A DNA stretch of 64,000 nt from Streptomyces parvus (GTDB lineage: Bacteria; Actinomycetota; Actinomycetes; Streptomycetales; Streptomycetaceae): NCBI RefSeq assembly GCF_014648875.1, contig NZ_BMRY01000006.1:124001-188000 (forward strand). The letters run 5' to 3'. Positions 43,189-50,690 of the stretch are shown here, piece after piece (position 1 is the stretch's first letter; each line of letters begins with the position of its first letter). The position numbers were made by a program, and so were the translations under genes. The notes beneath the pieces were generated by a model. It did no database searches, was not told the origin of the DNA, and was given only the letters and a program-made list of their open reading frames with translations.

Positions 43189-43229
43189 CAGAGGGCCCGG
43201 GAGACGGAATCTGTCTCCCGGGCCCTCTG
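43189..43229. terminator. Bidirectional terminator next to the second tRNA-Val
   Basis: A perfect 17-bp stem (43189-43205 with 43213-43229) with a 7-nt loop lies between the membrane-protein gene and the tRNA on the other strand. Confidence 0.88.
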
Positions 43230-43235
43230 TCCGGG

Positions 43236-43307
43236 TGGGCGATACTGGGTTCGAACCAGTGACCTCTTCGGTGTGAACGAAGCGCTCTCCCACTGAGCTA
43301 ATCGCCC
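43236..43307 (-). tRNA. tRNA-Val (CAC), second copy
   Basis: Identical over all 72 nt to the copy at 40138-40209; anticodon CAC. CCA is not encoded. Confidence 0.96.
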
Positions 43308-43361
43308 GGGCGCACCGCAAACATTACCCCATGTCAGCGGTGCTTCTGGACCGTTCCCGGG

Positions 43362-43817
43362 TTACTCGCTGATCTTCCACGGCATGGTGATCCCGAACTT
43401 CCAGACGTAGATCCCGACCAGCACCGCCACGATCACGAGCCCCACCGTGGTGAGGATGATGTTGCGCCGCCGGACCTTGGGATCGAGGGCCCGCTGCGCC
43501 GCCTCGGTGACCTTGCGCTTGGTCCAGCGCAGCACCAGCTGGGCCCAGACGAACTCGGTCGCCCAGATCGCCATGCCGGCGAAGATCACCAGCCAGCCGG
43601 GCCCGGGCAGCACCAGCATGAGCACGCCCGCGATCACGACGCCGAGGCCGACGACGAAGACGCCGACCTGCCAGCTCAGATGGAGCGCCTTCGACGCCTT
43701 GATGAAGCCGGGCGCCCGCGAACCGAGCTCGCGTTCCTCCCGGTCTGATTCCCCCGTGGCGGATGCCGGGGGCGCCTGCTCGGCGACCCTGTTCCGCTCG
43801 TCACTCTCCGCGTTCAT
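43362..43817 (-). CDS. PGPGW-motif membrane protein (TIGR02611 type)
   Basis: The 151-aa protein has a hydrophilic N-terminus (1-40), a pair of membrane helices around the motif LVLPGPGWLVIFAG (about residues 68-82), a basic cytoplasmic stretch, and a last helix (about 120-140). The PGPGW motif defines a family of small actinobacterial membrane proteins of unknown function. It is divergent from ssgB; the 200-bp gap holds both promoters. Confidence 0.9.
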   Translation of the reverse strand: MNAESDERNRVAEQAPPASATGESDREERELGSRAPGFIKASKALHLSWQVGVFVVGLGVVIAGVLMLVLPGPGWLVIFAGMAIWATEFVWAQLVLRWTKRKVTEAAQRALDPKVRRRNIILTTVGLVIVAVLVGIYVWKFGITMPWKISE

Positions 43818-43932
43818 GAACCCAACTTACCCGACCCGCCCCGGTCACACTTTTGTCACTGGAATGGACGCATAACTCAAAGTTACACGCCGCTGAGCGA
43901 GGGACCCGAAGCATCACAAATGGGTCAGAGGG

Positions 43933-43956
43933 GTTTACAACGCCACCGTAGGTGGC
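43933..43956 (+). promoter_or_regulatory. Candidate ssgB promoter/operator region
   Basis: GTTTAC at 43933 could be a stress-sigma -35, and an inverted repeat GCCACC-GTA-GGTGGC occupies 43942-43956, about 60 nt before the ssgB ATG. In S. coelicolor, ssgB is transcribed by the stress sigma factor SigH, whose sites look like GTTT followed by GGGTAT-type; the -10 match here is poor, so the assignment is tentative. Confidence 0.35.
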
Positions 43957-44017
43957 ATGTCGATTTCGCCGACGTGCGAATCCCCGAGCGCACACTGAGC
44001 GAAAGGCCCTGGCGCTT

Positions 44018-44431
44018 ATGAACACCACGGTCAGCTGCGAGCTGCACCTGCGCCTCGTTGTGTCGAGCGAGTCCTCACTGCCTGTACCCGCGGGCCTGCG
44101 GTATGACACGGCCGATCCCTATGCCGTGCACGCCACCTTCCACACCGGAGCGGAGGAGACGGTCGAATGGGTATTCGCCCGCGACCTCCTCGCCGAGGGG
44201 CTGCACAGGCCCACCGGCACCGGAGACGTCCGCGTCTGGCCATCTCGTAGTCACGGTCAAGGCGTCGTATGCATCGCCCTGAGCTCCCCGGAGGGAGAAG
44301 CCCTGCTCGAAGCTCCGGCGCGGGCCCTGGAGTCGTTCCTGAAGAGGACCGACGCCGCGGTTCCGCCCGGCACCGAGCATCGCCACTTCGATCTGGACAC
44401 GGAGCTCTCCCACATCCTGGCCGAGAGCTGA
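44018..44431 (+). CDS. ssgB: Sporulation-specific cell division protein SsgB
   Basis: The 137-aa SsgA-like protein matches S. coelicolor SsgB (SCO1541) in length and N-terminus (MNTTVSCELHLRLVVSSESS). It also carries the family motifs LRYDTADPYAVHATFHTG and EWVFARDLLAEGL. SsgB, brought to future septum sites by SsgA, recruits FtsZ and so starts sporulation septation; this is the best-conserved member of the family in sporulating actinomycetes. It is single, between divergent and convergent neighbours. It is strong evidence for a morphologically complex host. Confidence 0.97.
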   Translation: MNTTVSCELHLRLVVSSESSLPVPAGLRYDTADPYAVHATFHTGAEETVEWVFARDLLAEGLHRPTGTGDVRVWPSRSHGQGVVCIALSSPEGEALLEAPARALESFLKRTDAAVPPGTEHRHFDLDTELSHILAES

Positions 44432-44503
44432 GCCAGGCAGAGAGCCGCTCGACGCCGTCCGACTCGGGGCGACGGCGCCGTGCCGACAACCGCATAGGGC
44501 AGA

Positions 44504-44549
44504 CACCGGCGCCGTCGCCGCGGAATCCACCGCGACGACGGCGCCGGTG
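44504..44549. terminator. Hairpin downstream of ssgB
   Basis: A 20-bp stem (44504-44523 with 44530-44549, one mismatch) with a 6-nt loop lies about 75 nt past the ssgB stop. A third copy of GACGGCGCCG lies upstream at 44471-44480, so alternative pairings are possible. Confidence 0.7.
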
Positions 44550-44698
44550 CGTCTCCCCCTCCCGCTCCCCCTCGCGGGCTCCGGAGGGTCCGTTCCGCTC
44601 CCGGCACGGCCCGCACCGGCCCGGGGGCCGACGGGCCGAGCCAGTAGAGTCAGCCGCCATCGGCGGGCGCCCGCCCGCCGGAGGCCAGGGAGCGAAGC

Positions 44699-45283
44699 GT
44701 GCTGATCCCTCACGACACCCGGATCGCCCTCGACACGGTGGTCGATCTGATGAACACCGCGCCGGAGAGCCAGCCGCCGCCGGACGGGACCGGGGACGGT
44801 CCCGAGGACGGGCTCGCCGACATCGCCGCGCTGTACGGCTTCGCGGAGCGGCATCTCATCAGCGGGGTCGGCACGCTCGGCGAGAAGGACCTGACCGCCG
44901 TGCGCGACGTGCGGGCCCGTTTCGCCGAGGTATTCGCGGCCTCCGACCCCCGTACCGCGGCCGATCTGGTCAACCGGCTCGTCGCGGCCGCCGGGACCAC
45001 CCCGCAGCTCACCGACCACGACGGCTACGACTGGCACGTGCACTACTTCGCGCCGGACGCCTCGATCGCCGACCATCTCGCGGCCGACTGCGGGATGGCA
45101 CTGGCCTTCATCATCGTGGCGGGCGAGCAGGAGCGGCTGCGGCGGTGCGAGGCCCCGGACTGCGGGCACGCGTTCGTCGACCTGTCGCGCAACCGCTCCC
45201 GCCGCTACTGCTCCAGCCGTACGTGCGGGAACCGGCTCCACGTCGCGGCGTACCGGGCCCGGCGCAAGGAAGCCGCGGGCTGA
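44699..45283 (+). CDS. CGNR zinc-finger protein (ABATE domain)
   Basis: The 194-aa protein has an N-terminal ABATE-like ligand/stress domain (about 1-140) and the C-terminal CGNR zinc finger with ligands in RRCEAPDCGHAF and YCSSRTCGNRLHVAAYR (about residues 147-185). CGNR proteins are putative actinomycete transcription regulators. The start is GTG at 44699 with AGGGAG upstream. No regulated target can be inferred locally. Confidence 0.9.
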   Translation: MLIPHDTRIALDTVVDLMNTAPESQPPPDGTGDGPEDGLADIAALYGFAERHLISGVGTLGEKDLTAVRDVRARFAEVFAASDPRTAADLVNRLVAAAGTTPQLTDHDGYDWHVHYFAPDASIADHLAADCGMALAFIIVAGEQERLRRCEAPDCGHAFVDLSRNRSRRYCSSRTCGNRLHVAAYRARRKEAAG

Positions 45284-45322
45284 CGCCGTCGCCGGCGTCG
45301 CCCCGCGCGGCGGCGCGGCGCG

Positions 45323-45478
45323 TCACAGCATGAAGAGGTCGTGCAGGGCGGCCATCAGCAGCAGCACCCCGATGACCGTCAGGAAGATCATCAGGGGCGG
45401 CTGGGAGAGCGCGAAGAGGCAGCCGCGGGGCTCTTCGGCGGGGCGTGCGGGGGCTTCGCCCCGGGAAGTGTCCACCAT
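45323..45478 (-). CDS. Small single-pass membrane protein (51 aa)
   Basis: Short gene found by reading the minus strand. It encodes MVDTSRGEAPARPAEEP, then RGCLFALSQPP and a hydrophobic helix (about residues 29-45) with a short DLFML end. It has a charged N-terminus, one helix and typical Streptomyces codon use. The ribosome site is weak (CACACCGAG before the ATG). It fits the many tiny membrane proteins in this genus; function unknown. Confidence 0.6.
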   Translation of the reverse strand: MVDTSRGEAPARPAEEPRGCLFALSQPPLMIFLTVIGVLLLMAALHDLFML

Positions 45479-45646
45479 CTCGGTGTGATCATGACGCACG
45501 CATAAGCGGGTTCGCGCTCAACCGGGGTCATTCCCCCGGGAGTTCACCGTCCCGTGGCCATGGGAAATCGCTCCGGCGTACGGGTCGCCGTCAGGCATTC
45601 GGACCGGGAAGGCGCGGGCGCCCGGGCTCGCCGGGCACCCGGGGCC

Positions 45647-46120
45647 TCAGATGCCGTGCTTCTTGAGGATGGCCTCGATGTCGCTGAAGTCGTCGCCGGA
45701 CGCGGCGGCCTCCTGCTTCTTCCTCGGCTTCGACTGCGGCTTCGCCGCTGTCGCCGCGGGTCCGGCTCCACCGCCCGCACCGAGCGAGGGGGCCGAGGCG
45801 CCCGGGGCGACCGCCTCGTTCCGCCCGGCCGCCCGCGCGGCCTTGCGTTCCGCGCGGGTGGTGCCGCTGCGGCGCTCGATGGCGCGGGTGGTCATGAACA
45901 GCAGCCAGGACAGGCCGAGCACCCCGAAGCCGAGCCAGACGCTCGGCTTGAAGGCGATCCCGGCGACCCACTCGACAACGCCGGTCAGCACGAGCCCGAC
46001 CGGGACGAGGGAGTAGGCGGCGATCCTCGTCGCCGTGAGGAACCGCTTGCGGTACGCGGTCACCGCGGCGATGCCCAGGCCGGCCGCCGACACCGCGGAA
46101 CAGATGGTCTCGGCAAGCAT
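45647..46120 (-). CDS. Small membrane protein with conserved acidic C-terminus
   Basis: I do not recognise this 157-aa protein by function. It has an N-terminal helical region and three to four hydrophobic segments in residues about 1-85. An Ala/Gly/Pro/Lys-rich, probably disordered linker (about 90-140) follows, then an amphipathic C-terminal peptide DDFSDIEAILKKHGI, which looks like a protein-binding tail. The start is ATG at 46120 with GGAGG five bases upstream. Confidence 0.8.
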   Translation of the reverse strand: MLAETICSAVSAAGLGIAAVTAYRKRFLTATRIAAYSLVPVGLVLTGVVEWVAGIAFKPSVWLGFGVLGLSWLLFMTTRAIERRSGTTRAERKAARAAGRNEAVAPGASAPSLGAGGGAGPAATAAKPQSKPRKKQEAAASGDDFSDIEAILKKHGI

Positions 46121-46288
46121 CACGGCCTCCAGGCGCAGGGGGTACGTCCCTTCCATCCTGCACCGACGAGCGCCGTCGGGGCCACGGTGGCGGCCCACCT
46201 CAGGGACATTTCAGGGCCGGGCTCCTCCCCAGGGGGTGGGGCCCGGTGCCGATTGGGTCGCGTCCGCCCGGCCTGGAAGACTGGGCGT

Positions 46289-46807
46289 ATGAGCGATTCC
46301 ACCCCCGCGGCACCGGTCGCCCTCGACCTCTGGTGCGACCTCGAATGCCCCGACTGCCACCGAGCCCTCGACGACGTACGCGCCCTGCGCGCCCGGTACG
46401 GGGACCGCGTCGAGATCCGGCTGCGGCACTTCCCGCTGGAGAAGCACAAGCACGCCTTCGCCGCGGCGCAGGCCGCCGAGGAGGCCGTGGAACAGGGCAG
46501 GGGCTGGCCGTACATCGAGGCTCTGCTGTCCCGGACCGACGACCTCGGCCGCACGGGCGAGCCGGTGCTCCTCGACGTGGCCCGCGAACTGGGCCTGGAC
46601 ACCGAGGAGTTCGACACGGCATTGATCGACGGCCGGCATCTGCTGATCGTCGACGCCGACCATGCGGAGGGCAAGGCGATCGGCGTCACCGGAACCCCCA
46701 CCTATGTGATCGGCGACGAGCGGCTGGACGGCGGCAAGAGCCAGGAAGGGCTGCGCGAGCGGATCGAGGAGATCGTCGACCGGACCCTGGCCGCACGGGA
46801 CCGCTAG
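46289..46807 (+). CDS. DsbA/FrnE-family thiol-disulfide oxidoreductase
   Basis: The 172-aa thioredoxin-fold protein has the redox pair CPDC (about residues 20-23, in LWCDLECPDCHRAL), a helical insert as in DsbA-like enzymes, and the cis-proline loop GVTGTPTYVIG (about residue 132). There is no signal peptide, so it is probably cytoplasmic, as FrnE/2-hydroxychromene isomerase-like members are. The start is ATG at 46289. Confidence 0.9.
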   Translation: MSDSTPAAPVALDLWCDLECPDCHRALDDVRALRARYGDRVEIRLRHFPLEKHKHAFAAAQAAEEAVEQGRGWPYIEALLSRTDDLGRTGEPVLLDVARELGLDTEEFDTALIDGRHLLIVDADHAEGKAIGVTGTPTYVIGDERLDGGKSQEGLRERIEEIVDRTLAARDR

Positions 46808-46854
46808 CCGGGGCAGGCCGGGGGCGGGAACCGGGCGGCCGCCTCGGAGAGGAC

Positions 46855-47691
46855 CTACAGCGCCTTGGCCAGGTTGTACCGCGTCGTCGTGTAGCCGAGG
46901 GACTCGTACAGCCGCAGGGCCGGGGTGTTGGACGCGAAGACGTGCAGGCCGAGCCGGTCCGCGCGCCAGGCGCGGGTGATGTCCTCGGCGAGGAGCATCA
47001 GGGTCCGGCCGTGGCCCCGGCCCCGGTGCTCCTCGCGCACCTCGACGTCGAAGACGAATCCGCCCGTGCCGTCCGGCGCCGGCTCCCGCAGGGCCACCCA
47101 CACATGGCCGACGACCTCGCCGGCCCGGACCAGCACCTGGAAACGCACCCCTTCGGTCGCCAGTCCGTCCGGCAGGTGGCCGGCGTGGTCGGCCTCGGAC
47201 TTGAGCCGGGCCTGCTCCGGGGAGACGCCGCGGTCGATCCAGCCCTGGGCGTACGTCCGCACCGCGTCCTGCCGCCAGCCGGCGAACTCCTCCTCGCTCA
47301 TGGCGCGCGAGGTGAGGCCCTGGGGCAGCGGGGCGGTGTCCGGGCCGAGGTCCTTGACCATGTTGCGGCTGCGTTCGGTGTAGCCGAGGGCCGCGGCGAG
47401 GCGCCGGGCCGGGTCGTTGTCGGCGGGGACCTCCACGCGCACCTGGGTACAACCCCACCCCCGCAGCACCTCCTCGGCGGCGAGCGCCGCGATGACGCCC
47501 CGGCCGCGCCTGCGCCGGGACTCCTCGACGCTGAGGGAGCGCAGCACTCCGGCGGTCGGGCCGAACGCGTCGTCGGTGCTGATCGCGACGGAGCCGACGG
47601 GCCGCCCGTTGTCGCACACGTCGTAGTGGCGGGCCCGCGCGCCGTCGGCCCCCTCCTGAAGCGGCCCGGACGGCCGGAGTGTCGTCGTCAT
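46855..47691 (-). CDS. Tandem GNAT-family N-acetyltransferase
   Basis: The 278-aa protein contains two GNAT repeats. The first (about 30-115) has SVEESRRRRGRGVIAALA as the acetyl-CoA loop; the second (about 150-278) has VREEHRGRGHGRTLMLLAE and ends VFASNTPALRLYESLGY. Two-domain GNATs of this kind include mycothiol synthase-like and antibiotic-acetylating enzymes; I cannot assign the substrate. The start is ATG at 47691, about 40 nt after pabC on the same strand. Confidence 0.88.
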   Translation of the reverse strand: MTTTLRPSGPLQEGADGARARHYDVCDNGRPVGSVAISTDDAFGPTAGVLRSLSVEESRRRRGRGVIAALAAEEVLRGWGCTQVRVEVPADNDPARRLAAALGYTERSRNMVKDLGPDTAPLPQGLTSRAMSEEEFAGWRQDAVRTYAQGWIDRGVSPEQARLKSEADHAGHLPDGLATEGVRFQVLVRAGEVVGHVWVALREPAPDGTGGFVFDVEVREEHRGRGHGRTLMLLAEDITRAWRADRLGLHVFASNTPALRLYESLGYTTTRYNLAKAL

Positions 47692-47731
47692 CAAAGGTTT
47701 GTATCCCCTGGACGACGCCCCGTCACGCGCT

Positions 47732-48553
47732 TTACGGGTCGAGGTCGTCACCGGCCCGCTCGGCGAAGATCCGCATGGCCTTCGCCGTCACCGGCCCGAT
47801 CTCCGGCGTCAGCTCCCGGCCGTCGACCCGGTGCACCGCCTGGATGTCGCGGAGGGTCGAGGTCAGGAACACCTCGTCGGCCTCGGCGAGCACCTCCATC
47901 GGCAGGTCGGTCTCCTCCGCGCCGGTCCACTCGACGGCCAGCGCGCGGGTGATCCCGGCGAGGCAGCCGGAGGCGACCGGCGGGGTGTGGATGCGGCCGC
48001 CGAGGACGACGAACACGTTGGAGCCGGTGCCTTCGCAGAGCCGGTCGGCGGTGTTGGGAAACAGCGCCTCGGACGCGCCCCTCTCCCGCGCCCGGGCCAG
48101 GGCGACGACGTTCTCCGCGTACGAGGTGGTCTTCAGGCCCGCGAGCGCGCCGCGTTCGTTGCGGGTCCAGGGGACGGTGATCACCGCCGTGGTGTCCGGG
48201 CGGCGGCTCACCCCGTCGAGGGCGACGACGAGGCTCGTCCCGTGGTCGCCCCGGTCCGAGCCGAGCGGGGACAGCCCGCCGGTGCAGGTGATCCGCAGCC
48301 GCCCCAGGGCGACGGGGTTGGCGTCGATGACCTCGGCGACGGCGTGCCGTACCTCGTCGTGGTCCGGGTCGGGCAGGCCGAGGCCCCGGGCGGAGCGGGC
48401 GAGACGGTCGAGGTGCCGGGTCAGCGCGAAGGGGCGCCCCTCGCTCGTACGCACCGTCTCGAAGATGCCGTCGCCCACGGTCAGACCGTGGTCGAGCACC
48501 GAAAGCCGGGCGTCGTCGGCGTCCCGCAGTCCGCCGTTGACCCAGATCCTCAT
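47732..48553 (-). CDS. pabC: Aminodeoxychorismate lyase (class IV aminotransferase fold)
   Basis: The 273-aa PLP enzyme converts 4-amino-4-deoxychorismate to p-aminobenzoate and pyruvate. It starts MRIWVNGGLRDADDARLSVLDHGLTVGDGIFETV in character (only short motifs quoted: VLDHGLTVGDG) and has the fold-type IV Lys in GLKTTSYAENV, and EGTGSNVFVV. The start is ATG 48553 (or ATG 48556, which would overlap the pabB stop as ATGA). It is coupled to pabB, giving a complete route from chorismate. Confidence 0.92.
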   Translation of the reverse strand: MRIWVNGGLRDADDARLSVLDHGLTVGDGIFETVRTSEGRPFALTRHLDRLARSARGLGLPDPDHDEVRHAVAEVIDANPVALGRLRITCTGGLSPLGSDRGDHGTSLVVALDGVSRRPDTTAVITVPWTRNERGALAGLKTTSYAENVVALARARERGASEALFPNTADRLCEGTGSNVFVVLGGRIHTPPVASGCLAGITRALAVEWTGAEETDLPMEVLAEADEVFLTSTLRDIQAVHRVDGRELTPEIGPVTAKAMRIFAERAGDDLDP

Positions 48554-49608
48554 CATGCGTCCCTTCCTGTCTCCAGCTGCGTCCCCGACGCTACAGCGAG
48601 CAGCCGGGAGGCCTTGAGTTCGGTCTCGTCCCATTCGCGCTCCGGGTCCGAACCCCAGGTGATCCCCGCGCCGGTCCCGAACCGCAGCAGCGGCGCCGGC
48701 CCGGTCCGGTCGATCCAGAACGTCCGTATGCCCACGGCGAGCGACGCGGTGCCCCGGTCGGCGTCGACCCAGCCGATCGCCCCGCAGTACGGCCCGCGCG
48801 GACCCCGTTCCAGCTCGGCGATGATCCGCAGTGCGCTGGACTTCGGCGCGCCGGTGACCGAGCCGGGCGGGAAGGCCGCCGCGAACAGCTCCGGCCAGCC
48901 CGCTCCGTCGGCCAGCCGGCCCCGGACCGTGGAGACGAGGTGGACGAGGCCCGGGTGCTTCTCCACCACGCAGAGATCGGGCACGCTCACGCTGCCGGTG
49001 GCGCAGACCCGGCCCAGGTCGTTGCGGACCAGGTCCACGATCATCACGTTCTCGGCGTGGTCCTTCTCCAGCAGATCGTCCTCGGTCCGGCCGGTGCCCT
49101 TGATCGGCCCGGACTCCACCGTCCGCCCGTCGCGCCGGAGGAACAGTTCCGGGGAGGCGGTGGCGATCTCCACACCGTGGCCGGGCAGCCGGACCGTTCC
49201 CGCGTACGGGGCGGGGTTGCCGCGGGCGAGCAGGGAGGTCAGGGCGTCGACGTCGGCGCCGGCCCCGCCGTCGGGGAGCGGTGCGGACAGCACGCGGCAG
49301 AGGTTGGCCTGGTAGACGTCGCCCGCCGCGATGTGTTCACGGATCCGCCGTACGCCCGCCGTGTAGGCGTCACGGTCCAGCGAGGAGGTCCAGTCGCCGA
49401 CAGCGGGTCCGCGCCAGGCTCCGGGCACGGGAGCGGGCACCGCCTCCCTGCGTACGTCGGAGAAGCGGGCGCAGACGATACGCCCCTCGAAATCGGCGGA
49501 TACAGCCCAGAAACCGGACGAGTCGAGCGCCGCGGGATCGTGGGTCACATCCTGCAGACCGGAGGCTGTGAGGCCGTCGAAACGGGCCAAGGGGGCGAGG
49601 TCGGACAC
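48553..49608 (-). CDS. pabB: Aminodeoxychorismate synthase component I (chorismate-binding)
   Basis: The 351-aa chorismate-utilising enzyme has the C-terminal chorismate-binding core (about 90-340): YQANLCRVL, ASPELFLRRDGRTVESGPIKGTGR shown by the SGPIKGT motif, MIVDLVRNDLGRV, and GSVTGAPKSSA. It is shorter than most PabB because the N-terminal part is reduced. No glutamine amidotransferase (PabA) is fused or adjacent, so amination needs a PabA encoded elsewhere. The start is GTG at 49608. It could also be a related anthranilate-synthase-like enzyme, but the pabC partner supports PabB. Confidence 0.9.
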   Translation of the reverse strand: MSDLAPLARFDGLTASGLQDVTHDPAALDSSGFWAVSADFEGRIVCARFSDVRREAVPAPVPGAWRGPAVGDWTSSLDRDAYTAGVRRIREHIAAGDVYQANLCRVLSAPLPDGGAGADVDALTSLLARGNPAPYAGTVRLPGHGVEIATASPELFLRRDGRTVESGPIKGTGRTEDDLLEKDHAENVMIVDLVRNDLGRVCATGSVSVPDLCVVEKHPGLVHLVSTVRGRLADGAGWPELFAAAFPPGSVTGAPKSSALRIIAELERGPRGPYCGAIGWVDADRGTASLAVGIRTFWIDRTGPAPLLRFGTGAGITWGSDPEREWDETELKASRLLAVASGTQLETGRDA

Positions 49609-49695
49609 GCGAACGAGTCTAGGACGGTGCGCGGTGACCTGCGCCGGGGCGGGGACCGGGCCCAGGCCGCCGCAGCACGCTGCGCAAACGCGTTT

Positions 49696-49723
49696 TTGTA
49701 CTGGCCCAGGAATCCGCTAGAGT
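49696..49723 (+). promoter_or_regulatory. Candidate promoter of the tRNA cluster
   Basis: TTGTAC at 49696-49701 and TAGAGT at 49718-49723 are separated by 16 nt, with the first tRNA beginning 43 nt after the -10. It matches the vegetative (HrdB) pattern; transcription start is not determined. Confidence 0.55.
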
Positions 49724-49765
49724 TCAACACGTCGCCGGGACGCGCAAGCGGAACGGGAAAGACAA

Positions 49766-49838
49766 GCGGACGTAGCTCAGTTGGTAGAGCGCAACCTTGC
49801 CAAGGTTGAGGTCGCCAGTTCGAACCTGGTCGTCCGCT
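49766..49838 (+). tRNA. tRNA-Gly (GCC)
   Basis: The 73-nt cloverleaf has acceptor GCGGACG paired with CGTCCGC, anticodon stem CAACC/GGTTG with loop TTGCCAA (anticodon GCC), and discriminator T. CCA is not encoded. Confidence 0.97.
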
Positions 49839-49876
49839 CGCAGAAGGTGGGGGATTCTTCCCGAGCCCCCATCCCT

Positions 49877-49950
49877 GGTGGAGTGGCCGAGAGGCGAGGC
49901 AACGGCCTGCAAAGCCGTCTACACGGGTTCAAATCCCGTCTCCACCTCCA
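49877..49950 (+). tRNA. tRNA-Cys (GCA)
   Basis: Acceptor GGTGGAG pairs with CTCCACC, anticodon loop CTGCAAA gives GCA, and discriminator T at 49947 is followed by an encoded CCA (49948-49950). It is the only tRNA in the window with CCA in the gene. Confidence 0.96.
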
Positions 49951-49951
49951 A

Positions 49952-50023
49952 GGACGATTAGCTCAGCGGGAGAGCGCTTCCCTGACACGGAAGAGGTCAC
50001 TGGTTCAATCCCAGTATCGTCCA
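49952..50023 (+). tRNA. tRNA-Val (GAC), copy 1
   Basis: The 72-nt cloverleaf has acceptor GGACGAT with ATCGTCC, anticodon loop CTGACAC (GAC), and discriminator A. It starts one base after the preceding CCA. The body is identical to copies 2 and 3, but two acceptor base pairs differ. Confidence 0.96.
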
Positions 50024-50042
50024 CTGATCCGCAAGGATCCCC

Positions 50043-50114
50043 GCGCGATTAGCTCAGCGGGAGAGCGCTTCCCTGACACGGAAGAGGTCACTGGTTCAAT
50101 CCCAGTATCGCGCA
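50043..50114 (+). tRNA. tRNA-Val (GAC), copy 2
   Basis: Acceptor GCGCGAT with ATCGCGC, anticodon GAC, discriminator A. CCA not encoded. Confidence 0.96.
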
Positions 50115-50147
50115 CGCAGTACACACGCGGTAAACGCAGGTTCACCT

Positions 50148-50219
50148 GCGCGATTAGCTCAGCGGGAGAGCGCTTCCCTGACACGGAAGAGGTCACTGGT
50201 TCAATCCCAGTATCGCGCA
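50148..50219 (+). tRNA. tRNA-Val (GAC), copy 3
   Basis: Identical to copy 2 over all 72 nt. It is the last tRNA before the terminator at 50225. Confidence 0.96.
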
Positions 50220-50224
50220 CCAGC

Positions 50225-50260
50225 AAGAACCCCCGGTCGTCTCCACGGCCGGGGGTTCTT
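50225..50260. terminator. Terminator of the tRNA cluster
   Basis: A 16-bp stem (50225-50240 with 50245-50260, one G-T pair) with a CTCC loop lies 6 nt past the last tRNA. The end is T-rich on the plus strand. Confidence 0.88.
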
Positions 50261-50328
50261 TCGTCGTACGGCCCACCCCGCCCTGCGTGGCCCGGGCCCC
50301 GGGCCACGCAGGAAGCGGCTCGGACGGC

Positions 50329-50625
50329 TCAGGACGAGAAGAGCATCCGGCCGAAGCCCTTCTGGCGGCGGTGGCCGTAGTGCCCGCCGTGCTGCGGCGC
50401 GCCCCAGGCCGGGGCGTGGGCGGCGGGAGGAGCGGGCGGGTAGGCCTGCTGCGGGGCGGGGGGCGCGGGCGGAGCCTGCTGGGCCCACTGGGACTCCAGA
50501 CGGGTCAGCGACTCCAGCTCGCCGTAGTCGAGGAATATCCCCCGGCAACCGTTGCACTGCTCGATCTGAACACCGTTGCGGTTGTACGTGTTCATCTGCG
50601 CGTGACACTTCGGACACTGCATCAT
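50329..50625 (-). CDS. Zinc-ribbon (zf-TFIIB) protein
   Basis: The 98-aa protein has an N-terminal zinc ribbon with two CxxC pairs (CPKC near residue 4 and CNGC near 24) followed by GIFLDYGELESLT, as in the zf-TFIIB family. The rest is Pro/Ala/Gln/His-rich. Start ATG 50625 (or 50622). Function unknown; the family is often found near nucleic-acid or stress genes. Confidence 0.88.
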   Translation of the reverse strand: MMQCPKCHAQMNTYNRNGVQIEQCNGCRGIFLDYGELESLTRLESQWAQQAPPAPPAPQQAYPPAPPAAHAPAWGAPQHGGHYGHRRQKGFGRMLFSS

Positions 50626-50690
50626 CGACTCGGCTCCTCGCCCTCGTTGTGCCGTCGCCGGAATGTCTGCCCGGCCACAGTCCGTTCACC

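Noticed and set aside
40275..43276. Frames of about 900 aa on both strands overlapping the large membrane protein
   Set aside because: Arg/Gln/Gly-rich translations without motifs; the 40350-43124 frame gives regular membrane helices.
49766..50260. tRNA-linked integrated element or att site
   Set aside because: No integrase, no partial tRNA 3' duplicate and no mobile genes beside either tRNA locus.
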